Source of the DNA: Rhea pennata
Taxonomy: Eukaryota; Chordata; Aves; Rheiformes; Rheidae
Assembly (NCBI RefSeq): GCF_028389875.1
Contig: NC_084675.1
Location: 21,786,412 to 21,850,411, forward strand
DNA: 64,000 bases
Direction of reading: 5' to 3'
The notes under the pieces were generated by a model, which saw only the letters and a program-made list of their open reading frames with translations, had not been told where the DNA came from and made no database searches. Of this stretch, positions 48,501 to 60,100 are shown piece by piece (within the stretch, counting starts at the first letter, position 1; every line of letters begins with the position of its first letter). A program made the translations under genes and the position numbers.

Positions 48501-51500
48501 GGAGGCTCCCCGCATCATCGCGGGACAGGAGACGAGTTCAGAGGCCCAAGGCCGGGTTCTCAGGGACGAGGGCTCTTGTCAAGGGCAGGAATCGGTACCT
48601 CTGAGGAGCTGCATCGCTGCGGGTGACTTGCCGAGCAGCACAGAGGAAGTCGTGCCCCAGCTCCAAAATCCAAGGCCAGCAGCATCCTTCCGCCCTGCAC
48701 TCTCCTCCTCCTCGGAGGTTTCAGACATGCTTCAGTGCGGGCACTAAGGTCGGAGGTTTTCTGCAAGATACCTCTCAGAAACGTGAGATCTGTGTCTTTG
48801 GGGAAAAAAAACGTAACATTTTTAGCAACATTTTCAAGTACCTCGCGCAGGTATTTGGCCTTGTGAATCACTTACAACCCTGCCTCTGCGTAACGGGTGA
48901 AACTCGGGGCTCCTGCGGCAGCTCGGAGAGCTCCTATCGGAACCTGACACCTAGTGGTCGTTAGTCACAGCGAGCCAAAGACAGGAGAGAGCAACCACCA
49001 CTTCTCAAGCTATTTAAGCATCCCTATTTATAAAGCAAGTTCAGGCAAAAGTTACCTTTGCAGCAAGCATATTCCTTGATTATCTTAACTAGGACAGCTA
49101 TACCCTGCAATCGTTCATGCAATATAAAGTGGATCCAATTTGCAGAGTACGGAATGAAATACCTTTCTTTAAAAGAGAAGGGCGGATTCTTCAAAGACCA
49201 CTACTGTTTGGGATGCCTCAGGTTAGAGCATACAGCCAGCGACAACCCCAGATTCCAGAGAAAGGACAGCTGGTGCTTTCTGAAAAACCAGCCCAGGAAA
49301 CGCGACCATGAAACCTTCACTAACATTTATGTTTCAAAATGTAGATGTTAAAGATCATTTCCTTTCATCACCATTAAATTTAATTCTTACTCTAGGTGTC
49401 TAGAGTTCTTTTCTTGCACTTAGTTTTGTCTTTGCTCTTTTTGTTGCTAGATAATACCAGATTATTTACAGTTTAGGAAACAAAGCTTCGAGATAAATGC
49501 ACCAGACAAACTTTCTCTCTAGCTTTCAGACAGAAAAGGGATCCTGAATAGACTGAAAAGACTATAAAAATTAAAGTAAAAACTAACAGCAAAATACTGT
49601 GGAAAATATCACATATCATTTCTGAAAATCTCACCTCTCATTAAACTTAAAATTGATCTGCTGCCTGTTAAGTAAACAGATTTCTATTTCACTTACAGTT
49701 AGTCAAATTGTGCAAGCACTGGGAAAAAAGCTTAACAGTTTCATTTCTTTACATTACGTTTTGCACATTCTGCATTTCTCTGAACTCCCCAGTTGTCACG
49801 ATGGTAGCTGCTTTGCTGTGAAGACCTACCATCCAAAAACCCCCTTTCCAGCCTACTAACTTAACATCGTAATTTATTTTTCAAAGTAAGATTTACTTTG
49901 TTTTGTTACTTCATCTCATACCATCTCCTAGGCAAAACATTCATGGGACTCTAAAATTAGGAACGCCCAGGTATCTGCAATATTCACATGACTGTCCCAG
50001 CAGGTTTACGTGTGCGTGAACTCTGCTATCTCAGCATTCAGAGTGCAACTATGCACCAGGTATTTTCAGAGGAACGCTCAAAGTTAGATGCACAGTTGTG
50101 TGAACAGCCATTTATCAACGCATTTACTTCACCAACACTCTAGACTCTAAGTTCTTACCTTAATGCAAACAAATTAACTGTTTAACAACTGGCATTTTAG
50201 TCCTGATTTTACATCTAGTTCACAGAAATTTCCATCAATTTCTACATGGACGGAACCAGATTGCTCTCTTCTCCCTACGTCCAATTCTGCTGAAGGAAAT
50301 TTCCTAATAGACTAGCACCAAGAATTGCCAGACTTCAGCCTCAGATTTTACACCGTTTTCACTTGAAAAATCACCACCTCAAGAATCAGCTGAGTAATAG
50401 CACAACAGCTACTGAATAGTCATATTTAAAGTTAACTGCATGTTTGACTCTCACAAATTAATCAGAGTTAATTCTGCAACTGTTTCTCCTTCTGTGTTAC
50501 TGAGAGAACATCTACTTCGCAGTCATGGAGTTAGGGTGTCTTAGAATAGTGCTTTATATCTTCAAAGCACTTCACAAATGCTAAGTATTATTATCGGTTC
50601 TGACCGTGAACATTAACTCTCTTCAGGTCCCCAAGTTATTCTGCAGAATCTTTGAAGACGATTTGATTATACAATCAGTTCTCCATATGCTAATACTCAG
50701 GCACTTCAACTTTGTCACATCAAAAAGAAAGACAAAGAATTATTTGTCAGAAAGACAAATAATTACCAATATCAGAAGTAAATTGGCCATTTGTTAGAAG
50801 TAATGTGTACGTTCTTAACCATTTATCAGGAGAGCTCCCTTGATCAAAATAAGACAGCCTACTGGAACCAAATAAGCTGGATCTTTAGCAAACACCTTGG
50901 CTATATTAATACAGAACTTACAAGCTCCTCTGCTGGGTAAAGTAGAAGTGGCTTCTGGAACCCTTAAACAGTAATAGTAGAGGTGGCCTCAGCCTCAGTC
51001 TGTGCTTTCTTCACGTCAAATTCGCTTGCCTACCACAAATGGTACTGAACAGTACAATTTGGAAGGCCTTATACAAAAGTAGAGCAAACAATTATTTTTA
51101 TGGAGGAATTCCTTAACCAGGAATATAATCTCCTACTTTTCCATCAAAAGAAGCAGAAACCTGTTTGAACAAATTCAGCTTAGCATACCATAACTGCATG
51201 ATCTCTAGACCTTACTTGTGGCTAGCAGCGAGACACAACAGCAGAATTTGTTTCATCTGTAGCCAATTTTTTATTGGTAAAAGTAATTTCTTATTTTATT
51301 CAAAGCTTTTTAAGGTAATTTGGTAAGATTCTTGTAGCCATAAGAACAACAAAAGCACTGCAGAACCACTAAATGTGAAGCTCAAGTGCAAGTTACACCA
51401 CACATTAATTTGCTCAGTTTTCTCAGGACCAATTACACTATACAAAAAAGAGCTCATCTGACAGTTTCATTACATTGAGTTTATCAAATGAAGTTATTTA

Positions 51501-52334
51501 GCAAAGATCCTCAAAATTTGCAGTCCTACACTTTAGCCAGCACGTTGCATCTAGCTGAACGTAACAAATAACTGGATATCCTGTCGCTAGCAGTGCTGCA
51601 ACACAGAGGTCATTGTTCATTCGCTCCAAATACAATACAATTCAGCAGAGTCTTTCACAGCTTTTAAGCATCACAGAATGTTTGACATCTGATTAGACTC
51701 TGCTCATAATGAACTGGTTCATTTTGAGGGAGGAACTGTATTATGTTCTTGACAGAAAAGCTACTTTTTAACTTGGAGAGCTTAATTACACAATGAGATA
51801 CAGACACAGGTTTCTCTGTTTCTTTATTGTGTTTCTGCACACTAAGTTAACATTTTAAAAATACAGCAGCTAAAAGTTTCTTGACATCAAGTACAAACTC
51901 AGAAAAAAAGTGTTTCCTAGCAGAAAATAGGCATTCCCCCTTACATATGCTGTCCATAAAAACAATTATGTCAGTAAATTATGATTAGGAAGAGAATATA
52001 CATTAAAATATGCAATGTAATAACTGCCAGGAAAACAACTAGGCATACAATGAAAAACAACAAAGATACGTTAAGAATCATAAGTTACGACTCTGAAAAG
52101 GAAAGTATTCAAATTTGAAAGCAAATACCATTGCCTATGAAGTTGAACAGAGTAAGGGACTCTTCCTCACTAGCCAGTCATGTGGAATTCCAGTACTCCA
52201 GTAACCAGGAGATTTTTTAGATCAAAACAGTCTCCATAACTACAGCTTTCAAAGTCAAAAGGATACACTCCTGTCAGACTTAAGGTAAAAATACAAGTGC
52301 AAGCCATCTACAACAGAAGACAGCAAAAGACAAG
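48501..52334. other. Intergenic DNA between SLC7A5 and CA5A
   Basis: Above the CpG island the sequence drops to about 38% GC. A small L2/MIR-like tail (50535-50610) is the only repeat recognised. An AATAAA hexamer on the minus strand at 51828-51823 is discussed with the 72-codon ORF. No coding match. Confidence 0.6.
50535..50610 (+). repeat. L2/MIR-like 3' tail fragment
   Basis: AAGCACTTCACAAATGCTAA followed by GTATTATTATCGG resembles the 'aagcgctttacaaa..ttaa..tattatta' tail of L2/MIR-class elements. Confidence 0.4.
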
Positions 52335-52553
52335 TCAGGCAGATATGGTGAACACCTGAACTGCGCTTGTGTGAAAGCTCTGGATTGCAAGAATATGAAC
52401 CAAAAATCCAGCGCCAAAAAAAGTCATTCCAACTATAAAGGCACTGAGAATGAAATTTCTGTCAGAGTGGTATTTGACAGGAAGACTCCTGTTTTGGAAA
52501 TTTCTGTTACCGAAAACAAGTTGGACTAACATGGATGCTGCTTCTACTCTCAT
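52335..52553 (-). CDS. Unidentified 72-codon ORF with a predicted membrane segment
   Basis: ATG at 52553, TGA at 52337-52335. Residues 36-59 or so (core FILSAFIVGMTFFGAGFLV) form a plausible transmembrane helix preceded by a basic/polar stretch (RSLPVKYHSDRN). The layout is like small single-pass mitochondrial or ER proteins, but I recognise no family. A stop lies two codons upstream of the ATG, and an AATAAA on the same strand lies about 510 bases downstream. It may be an exon, a decayed retrocopy, or chance in AT-rich DNA, where T-rich codons mimic hydrophobic helices. Confidence 0.25.
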   Translation of the reverse strand: MRVEAASMLVQLVFGNRNFQNRSLPVKYHSDRNFILSAFIVGMTFFGAGFLVHILAIQSFHTSAVQVFTISA

Positions 52554-54841
52554 TTCAGCTTACCCTCCTCAGAATGAATCTCACCACAGCCTTCAGCCCA
52601 TGGTACTTACTGCCACAGGAATGCCTCCCAGTAGAGAATTAAGTGACAAAAGTGATTACAATGCAAGTGCAAATACAACCGTGTGCTTTGACCCTCCTAC
52701 ATTGTACAATCTAAAAGTCAAAAGATTCCTATGCAGACATCTGCAAATCAACTCAATTGTGCAAAAAATTACAAATATTAGCTAAAGTCCAGCAACCAGA
52801 GTCATAGGTTTTGTTCCCCCTGCATGAAGAAGGCTGAAAAATAAAACAGAAGAATTGTGCCCACCACCTATTTTGTGCACACACGTATGCACGCAGAATT
52901 ATCTTCCTTGAAGTTAACCTTTGTAAGGCCAATGTAGTCACTGTAACATGAAAGTAAAAATAAACTTTCTACTCATTTCCAGTCAGGTAATTTCAACATA
53001 TGACAATCTGCCCTGCAACTGAGACACAGTCTACCTGAAGCAGAGCTCCTAGAACACTGATATGTAAATACAACACTGTCTCAGATAGGAGCAAAATAAC
53101 TGTAACAGAAAATCCCCGTAAAGCTTATTTTCTTAATAGAGTTAAAAGTTTAATGCTGACTCTGTTTTGAGATATTTTAAATTCATTGCTGAAAACTTAC
53201 TAATTTTATGTGTCTGTATATTTAGATATGATTTTATATAAACATATACACAGAAATTACAGCTTATTAACTCTATGCCTGGATAATTCAGCTTTTCTCT
53301 AGTAAAAATTCCATAATGATACCTTAACAAAATAATTAAATCTATATGAGAATTTTACATCTTAATTAGATTACTGGAGATAAAATATTCAACATCATTG
53401 TGACTCCTACACGGTAGTGAGCACACTGAAAGAGACCTACAGAATTAGGGGAAAAAAAATCTTCAGTAGAACAAATCTAATCAACGGGAATTCAGCTGGA
53501 TACAAGTATACTACAGCACTATGAAACACCTGAAGATTAAATATTTATACCACAGTAGCTCCCTAAGAACAAAATGTATATTTTGCATTTGCATATGCCA
53601 AGAAAGCTTTATCAACTAGTGAAACAAGCTTTGCAAATCAGAGCTGCACAAAAACTTTATGAAAATTACCAAGGCATTTAAAATACTTTTGAGTTGCAGT
53701 ATGAAGTTTATTTAAAGACCCCTTTCACTTATGATAGGGATGGTTTGCTTGTTTTTAAGACCTTAAACTAATAACCTCAATAAAAAAAGTGCCTTACTAT
53801 TCTGTATTAATTTAGAGATGCTGGCTTAACTTGCAGCTTTAAGCACGTTAAAAGTTCATGTGTATTTATAGTTGGTAATTCAAACTGAGACAAATTAAAC
53901 TAGGTTGTTCCCTCTTTACTCCAAATGGTTTTCCTCCACTAATAAAGCCACTAGTGAGATGGCTCCTCACCGATGTAACGGAGACTATGTCACAGCTTTC
54001 TTCTCCATACCCACCTGAGGTTTTATAATGGAGTAGTTTCAAATATTTTGGTTGATACAGGCAACCTATAGCTAGCTTAGTACTGCTGAGTCACTTGTAC
54101 TTTTAAATGTAAAGGCAACATTAAGATGACTTTCCATCACATATTTTCCTAACTGCTAATTAGGAAAACTGAGAGTTTTCCTAAATAGGAAAAACTCTCA
54201 AAGGTATACAAGATACCTGCAAATCAACCAGTTCTGAATTGCTGCCATCTTTATACAGGGTCCTTCTGAGAAAAGTGTTTGTAAGAACAGTACTGAAAAG
54301 AAACTTCAAGATTAAAATGACTCTAGAACAAGCACGATCAAGCAGAAAGCAAGGAATGCTTTTCTTATTGCCAGGCCTGTAAATCTCCCTTCCAGAATTA
54401 TTTTAGAATCTGTCATTCTCCGGTAAAACTGGCACTGATAGGATTCTGCAGACTTGCACTATTATGATGCCCTCAGTTACCCTTTGCCCTTATGTTACCC
54501 TTCAAGCAGCTAAAGAAGAACATTGCAAAGCCTTGAAATAGTTGGGGTCACTCTAAAAGGTCATAAAGTGATTTTAAACTGAATATTTCAACATAAAAAC
54601 AAAACAAAACCAAAAAAAAAGTAGCAATCTCAGAGTTCTGAATTTAGCCTTGACAAGCTAGTGTCCTAGGATCTCGTGCTAAATGACACCAGCAAGCAGT
54701 GACTTTGCTTACTGGCTGAAGTAGCCCAATTAACAACTGTCCCTCAAAAAGATCCTTAAATACAATCAGTCAAGATCATGTCATCAATTCACAGACAGAC
54801 CTGTTCCTCATCAAAAAATTTGATCGTGTTTTTGTACATGA
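52554..54841. other. Intergenic AT-rich DNA
   Basis: No coding match. Contains the inverted repeats at 54144-54199. Confidence 0.55.
54144..54199. repeat. Two adjacent, mutually similar inverted repeats
   Basis: TTTTCCTA and TAGGAAAA pair across 54144-54168, and GAGAGTTTTCCTA and TAGGAAAAACTCTC pair across 54171-54199. The shared TTTTCCTA/TAGGAAAA arms allow alternative pairings between the two. Confidence 0.8.
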
Positions 54842-56123
54842 ATTTAATGCACCATTAATGCACTGTTAAATACAAGAAAGCATATAAAGGCAACAAGAAA
54901 CATGCTCTAGAGAAAATCATTGCTAGTAGTATGCTTCAGAGGTAGATAAAGCTTGGGCCAGCTAGACCATAACTCTGTAACTGGCAACTTAAAGGGCAAT
55001 TTTGTCTGGTCCCCAAATAAGATTCTAGCACCACTTAACTTCATTTCCATAAGGTTCTGTAAAAGGGTCTGATCCCCAGTTGTCATTAAGCTAGATAACT
55101 CTCTTTTAAGAAAAGTACAACTTCAGGCAAAACACTGAAAAGAGCATATTAGTGCTCTGAGAGCTGCCAAAAAAATATCTAGAGTAGCTGAATATTGTGT
55201 TTTGTCCACACTTTCCTAGCACTGGATTAGGTTTCAGAAATCTGCTTCCCTCACACCCCACTGGCCCATCCTGGGGCTCAGCTAATTTTGTTTTCCACTG
55301 ATATAATCAGTTTCCTGGGATCAACCAGACATTTTGTCAAATGTATTGCTCTTGGACAGTCTTGAGATACTGGTGGTTCTTTTCTCCTGCTCTCTTTTCC
55401 TGGCATATTATTAATTTTGACAGCTTCTATTTTTCTCTGTTAAAAGGTTCTAAATTTGTTGCTGAGTTTTGGAAAACATCTTCCAGCTTCTGTATAGATA
55501 TAGTGGACATTCTGTGGCTCTATCCATGCCAAATAGCGATCATGCAGTGAACGTGATGGAAAAGGTCTAGATTCCATAAATCAAATTCTTCATTCTCCTC
55601 ATCATGCTAAGCACCAAGTTGTATGCTTTTTTCATTTTAAATAAAAAAGAAAGAGGATAAAAAGTCTTTTTTTTTCTAAATAATGTGATGATAACTCTCC
55701 TCCCAAGCCACTGAAACAATTGCAATGCACCTCATCAGCCATCAGTATTAACAGACTCTTGACTGCTTCACGCTTCTGCTTGTTTTCAGTTGTGATTATT
55801 AACTCCCTCAAGCCACTGAGAGTGTTTGAAGAGACACATAACAATTTAGACAAAAGAGAGGGAATAAGATCTCCTCCCCTTATTTTTCCTTTAACTTTCA
55901 AAATAATTCCTGGCACATACTAACATTGATTAAACTCTTTTGAAACAAGTAAAGTTGTTAAGAGTTAATATTCACTCCTTCTCAACAGCACTTAGTAGAA
56001 CTGAAAATGGCTGACTGTGAAGCTGTAGGGCATATACACACTGCAAAAAAAGGAAAAACAGTAATAAAAGAAATGTCATTTATATCCAAGTATCACAATC
56101 TGGACTGACATTTCATGGGTCAC
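54842..56123 (-). other. Possible CA5A 3' untranslated region
   Basis: AT-rich sequence after the CA5A stop. The nearest ATTAAA hexamer on this strand is at 54847-54842, about 1.28 kb downstream; no AATAAA was seen before it. The extent is a guess. Confidence 0.25.
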
Positions 56124-56303
56124 CTATGGCCCGATCTGCTGAGCATGGTCCTTGGACTGTGCTTCAATATTCAAGAGATGCATATTTTGGAAGGATGAAC
56201 GGACGGTTCGATTCATTAATGGCTGAAGAGGGCGAAAGTTGTCTACCATTCTCTTTTCTTCTTCACCATCTGAAGTGAAGAGCAGCATCCGAAATGCCTC
56301 CAG
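56124..56303 (-). CDS. CA5A: CA5A terminal coding exon (human exon 7 equivalent)
   Basis: 180 nt, 59 codons plus [23 protein letters not shown] then [20 protein letters not shown] and a divergent 19-residue tail ([19 protein letters not shown]). The acceptor is CATTCTCAG. The core matches carbonic anhydrase C-termini; the tail does not match what I recall of human CA5A. Confidence 0.94.
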   Translation of the reverse strand: MEAFRMLLFTSDGEEEKRMVDNFRPLQPLMNRTVRSSFQNMHLLNIEAQSKDHAQQIGP

Positions 56304-57068
56304 CTGAGAATGAGAAACGGCCAATTTTGTGACTTTACTAGCAGGAGAATTATTGGAGTAAATGACCAAACACAATCATTCATGCTTAGAAACAGATTAT
56401 CAGATATAATATTACATTCCCATTCTGAGAAATCTTAGCATGAACTTCTGGCATTTCTTCGTATCTTGCTGATGAAGATTATGCCACCATTCCTATCAAT
56501 GCAGAAGAAGAGCTGTCAATCATCTGCCATCTTCAGGCAAATTAGATCTTGAATACGTCAGTTCTGAGAACGAACTGATTCCCATTCAAACACTGGAACA
56601 TATGCCATCTTTAAATAAATCTGTCTGAACTTCTTAATTTACACCCTTCCTGGAGCTCTATTGGCATATGCTGGTCTCCAGAAAAGAGGGAATCTCAGCA
56701 AGTAATAATCTAGGTAGTTATGTAGTTGTTGCTTTCAGAAGTTTGTAACTGAGGATTAAATGTGCAGCAGATCAGATTTTTAACATTCACAAGAGCATTA
56801 CAATATTATGTAAAATATAAGCCTTTCTGTGCCATAAGAGAATGAGAATGAAGAGCCAAGAGAAGAGATGAGAAAAAGTTTGATCAGAGAAGAAAAATTA
56901 TACAGTACACATTCAGTTCTCTTCCTCGTTCTCCTACAGTTTTCTGTTCTTTCAGTCCTGTTCCTTTAGGTAAAACAAAAGGTTAAGATCATATACAGCC
57001 CTATTCTTCATGGCAAATGTTAATTTGGAGCTTGAATACAGATGGACACTAGCTCCTTGCAGCAGCTT

Positions 57069-57110
<42 letters not shown>

Positions 57111-60100
57111 ACGCAGTATTTCACACATATATCACCTCACATCATTGGACTCGCACTTTATTAACCAAAGCCTCAAAAAACACAGACACGGCACAGACGA
57201 ATTTGCTTCAGAGTTTCTTCAAGTATGAAAAACTGGCAGATTGGACCATAGTACATTTTTCCTTGATTTGCAACAATCACCAGGATTTAGTCTATGCTGT
57301 AATGCTTCTCAATTTTTATGACTCCTTTGAATACACAAAAAAATTCCTGAAAACACCCTCAAAATGCAGTTGTAATACAACTTCAATCTGTCCCTTTTCT
57401 GACCATTTCTACTTGTTCCTACACCTCTAATATACAGAGGAATAATATCATATTGTACAACAGGCAGTCCTAAAATTAAGAGCAGTAGAGGGCTCATGGT
57501 AACAAGACAGGGCTAGTGTCAGAAGACTACCAACCAAAAACTCCTCTGCCTGGGCTAAATTCTGGAACATCAGCACTTGCAGAAACCTTTGTCTGTCTAT
57601 GCTTTTCAAATGGAAATAGAAAAGGAAATTCAAGGACAGTACAGCCAACTCCAGTGTAAACACAACTATAAAAGCAAAGGAGAAAATCTATTGGAGTTCA
57701 CTCTATCCTTGGTTATCAGAAAGGAATGTGAAGGTCTTGTAGACTCTCTCCCTTCTACACCGTCAGAGCTGGCCCCAAGGGAAGAACAGAGGATAGGCCC
57801 TTACAGTTACTGCAAGACTCCTGTGCAAATGCATGTAGCTCTCAGGAATACACATAAAAAGTCAGTGCAGCCGAGAATTTCATAAAACCTACCCGTTCTT
57901 CTCCCTCCTTACTAAAAAGGACTGGATCCTGTTAAGGAGAGTAAAATCATGCAGTGTTCTAACAAACAGTGTTAGAAGTTTTCAGGGAGCATCCAGCACA
58001 AAATATTGTCAGAAATCAGAATGAAAATATTCGGGGAGCCAGAGAAGCACCTTATACTCCTTACTGCAGAGGTCTCTGTATTAATTGCAAAGGTCAATGT
58101 ACTTCTCAAAACAGACACCAGGTATGAAGCAGCCACCTATCATTGTTTTCACAGAGAATTACCAGTCCTGGATACAACTTCTTCAGTGCATCTTCACTTT
58201 CCCTCTCCAGGAGTAGGCAAACTAGTATGGTATAAAATGAAATGTTTGGACAAAATTTACCTGATTCTCATCAACCTCTATTGGTTTCTTCTTAATAATC
58301 CACGTGACTGATTCTGTAAGTGGAGGAGTAGTCAAAGAGCCTGCGTAGGTCCAATAGTCAGGGCATGAAGGTATCAAACAGGAGGGGTCAAAGACATCAA
58401 ACTCAATAACTGTGTCCTAAAAGCCCAGAAAAAGAATTTATTTTTTTCAATTTGTAATTTCGGGGGGGGGGGGATTAACGGAAGATTTAAAAAGATGTTA
58501 ACAATGAGATTAAATATTGAACATTATGTATGCATATGCAAAATTAAATGTTGTGAATATTAACAATGAGCTACATAAGAATAACTTAAAACCCCATAAA
58601 GTTGTTATAAAATTGTTAAACTGGGTTTAAAGCATCAGAGGCAGTCAGTGAATAGATTAAAGTATTCTATTTTTCCTACAAACTATTAGGAACCGAATGA
58701 AGAAGAAAAGTATGTGAAGGACTAGCAGACCGTATCTGTGTGAGAGCTAGAAGCAAACTGAAAAAAAAAAAAAAAAAAAAAAAAAAAAGGAAAGGCTGAA
58801 TGGTGGAACAAGTTCAAGTAGTTCTGCCATGTGTACTCAAAATATCTCAAATGATAGTGCTTTTATTTTTATCCAAATGATTTTACGTAGTGGGGAGAGG
58901 AAAGATAATTAAAATTTTATTCAAGTTGCACCAAATATTCATGTCACCAGAACTTGCATCTTTCAACTGAGATACCAGTCAGCATGTAAAAGCTTTGGAA
59001 ACTTTCATTTCCTACACAAACATTGTATATCTAGCGTGCCTCCAGGATATATTGAGGGTGCTGGAAAGGAATATCCCATTTTCCCTTAAATAGAGGGTTG
59101 AACAAGAGACACCCAGCATGTGTCCCTTTGGGATGTGAGAAGAAGGTGCAAGAACATCAGAGCAGACATTATTTTCCCATTCCTCCTTCCTCAAGCCAGG
59201 AAAGCATTCCTCAGGGTCTGGTGCTTAAGTCAGTGATAGTACTGACAAGGCATCAAGGGTGTTCAAAAGTTTTAAATCAAGTGCTGATAGAGTTGTTAGG
59301 CAATGGACACCCTTTGGAACTCATCAGCCCCTTTCAGGGCAGCACATACACAGTTTTATGAGCCTGATGTTAGAAATTTTGTTTCTGAAAGACCGACCTT
59401 AGTTTAATTCAAATTCAGATGCTATAAAACTTTATGTATTCTCATAATGGATGTAGATTTACAGATTTGTGTAGGTCTCTTTTGGCAGTGAACAGACTTG
59501 TTTGACATTTAACTGGAAGTTTTCACTGTATTGCCATAAATATTTGTTTTGTTTGGATAAAAGTAATTCTCACTGTGATAAAGGCACAGTGACTTCAAAT
59601 GAACATACAAGCCAACAAACTTCTAGATGTGTCTTGTAGGTACGTTCAAAGCACCAGCTCCTGGAGGAGCATGAGCTGCTTCTGAGTTCTCTCAGAGGCA
59701 CAGTGGTCCCCCTCCTGGCAGAAGGCAGAATATTCAGAATTCAACTATGAAGAAATAGTTGCATTTCCTTATAAGAAACTTTAGTGTTTATAAACAAGCA
59801 ACAGTAATTTCCTCCTTCCCAAACCAAAGATTATAGAGTCTTAATTCCAAAAGAAATAAACTTTCCACAGCACCGTAAGTTCCTTCTAGAAAGCAGGATG
59901 GGAAAAAAAAATCCAGTGGCATCTGCCTTCATGCTGCCTTCATGAAAGCAGAAGGGCCCGCTTCAGCAAAGGCAATACTAAACACGCATCACGCCCTTCT
60001 ATGGATACACAATATTAAGAGCATCATTTCTTAAACCAAGGAGTTTAGAAAGCTTAAGGTATACGATCTCCTCCTCAAAAATTGTATTTTTTCCTTAATT

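Noticed and set aside
55632-55916. 94-codon minus-strand ORF just downstream of CA5A.
   Set aside because: No recognised homology; probably part of the CA5A 3' UTR or intergenic DNA.
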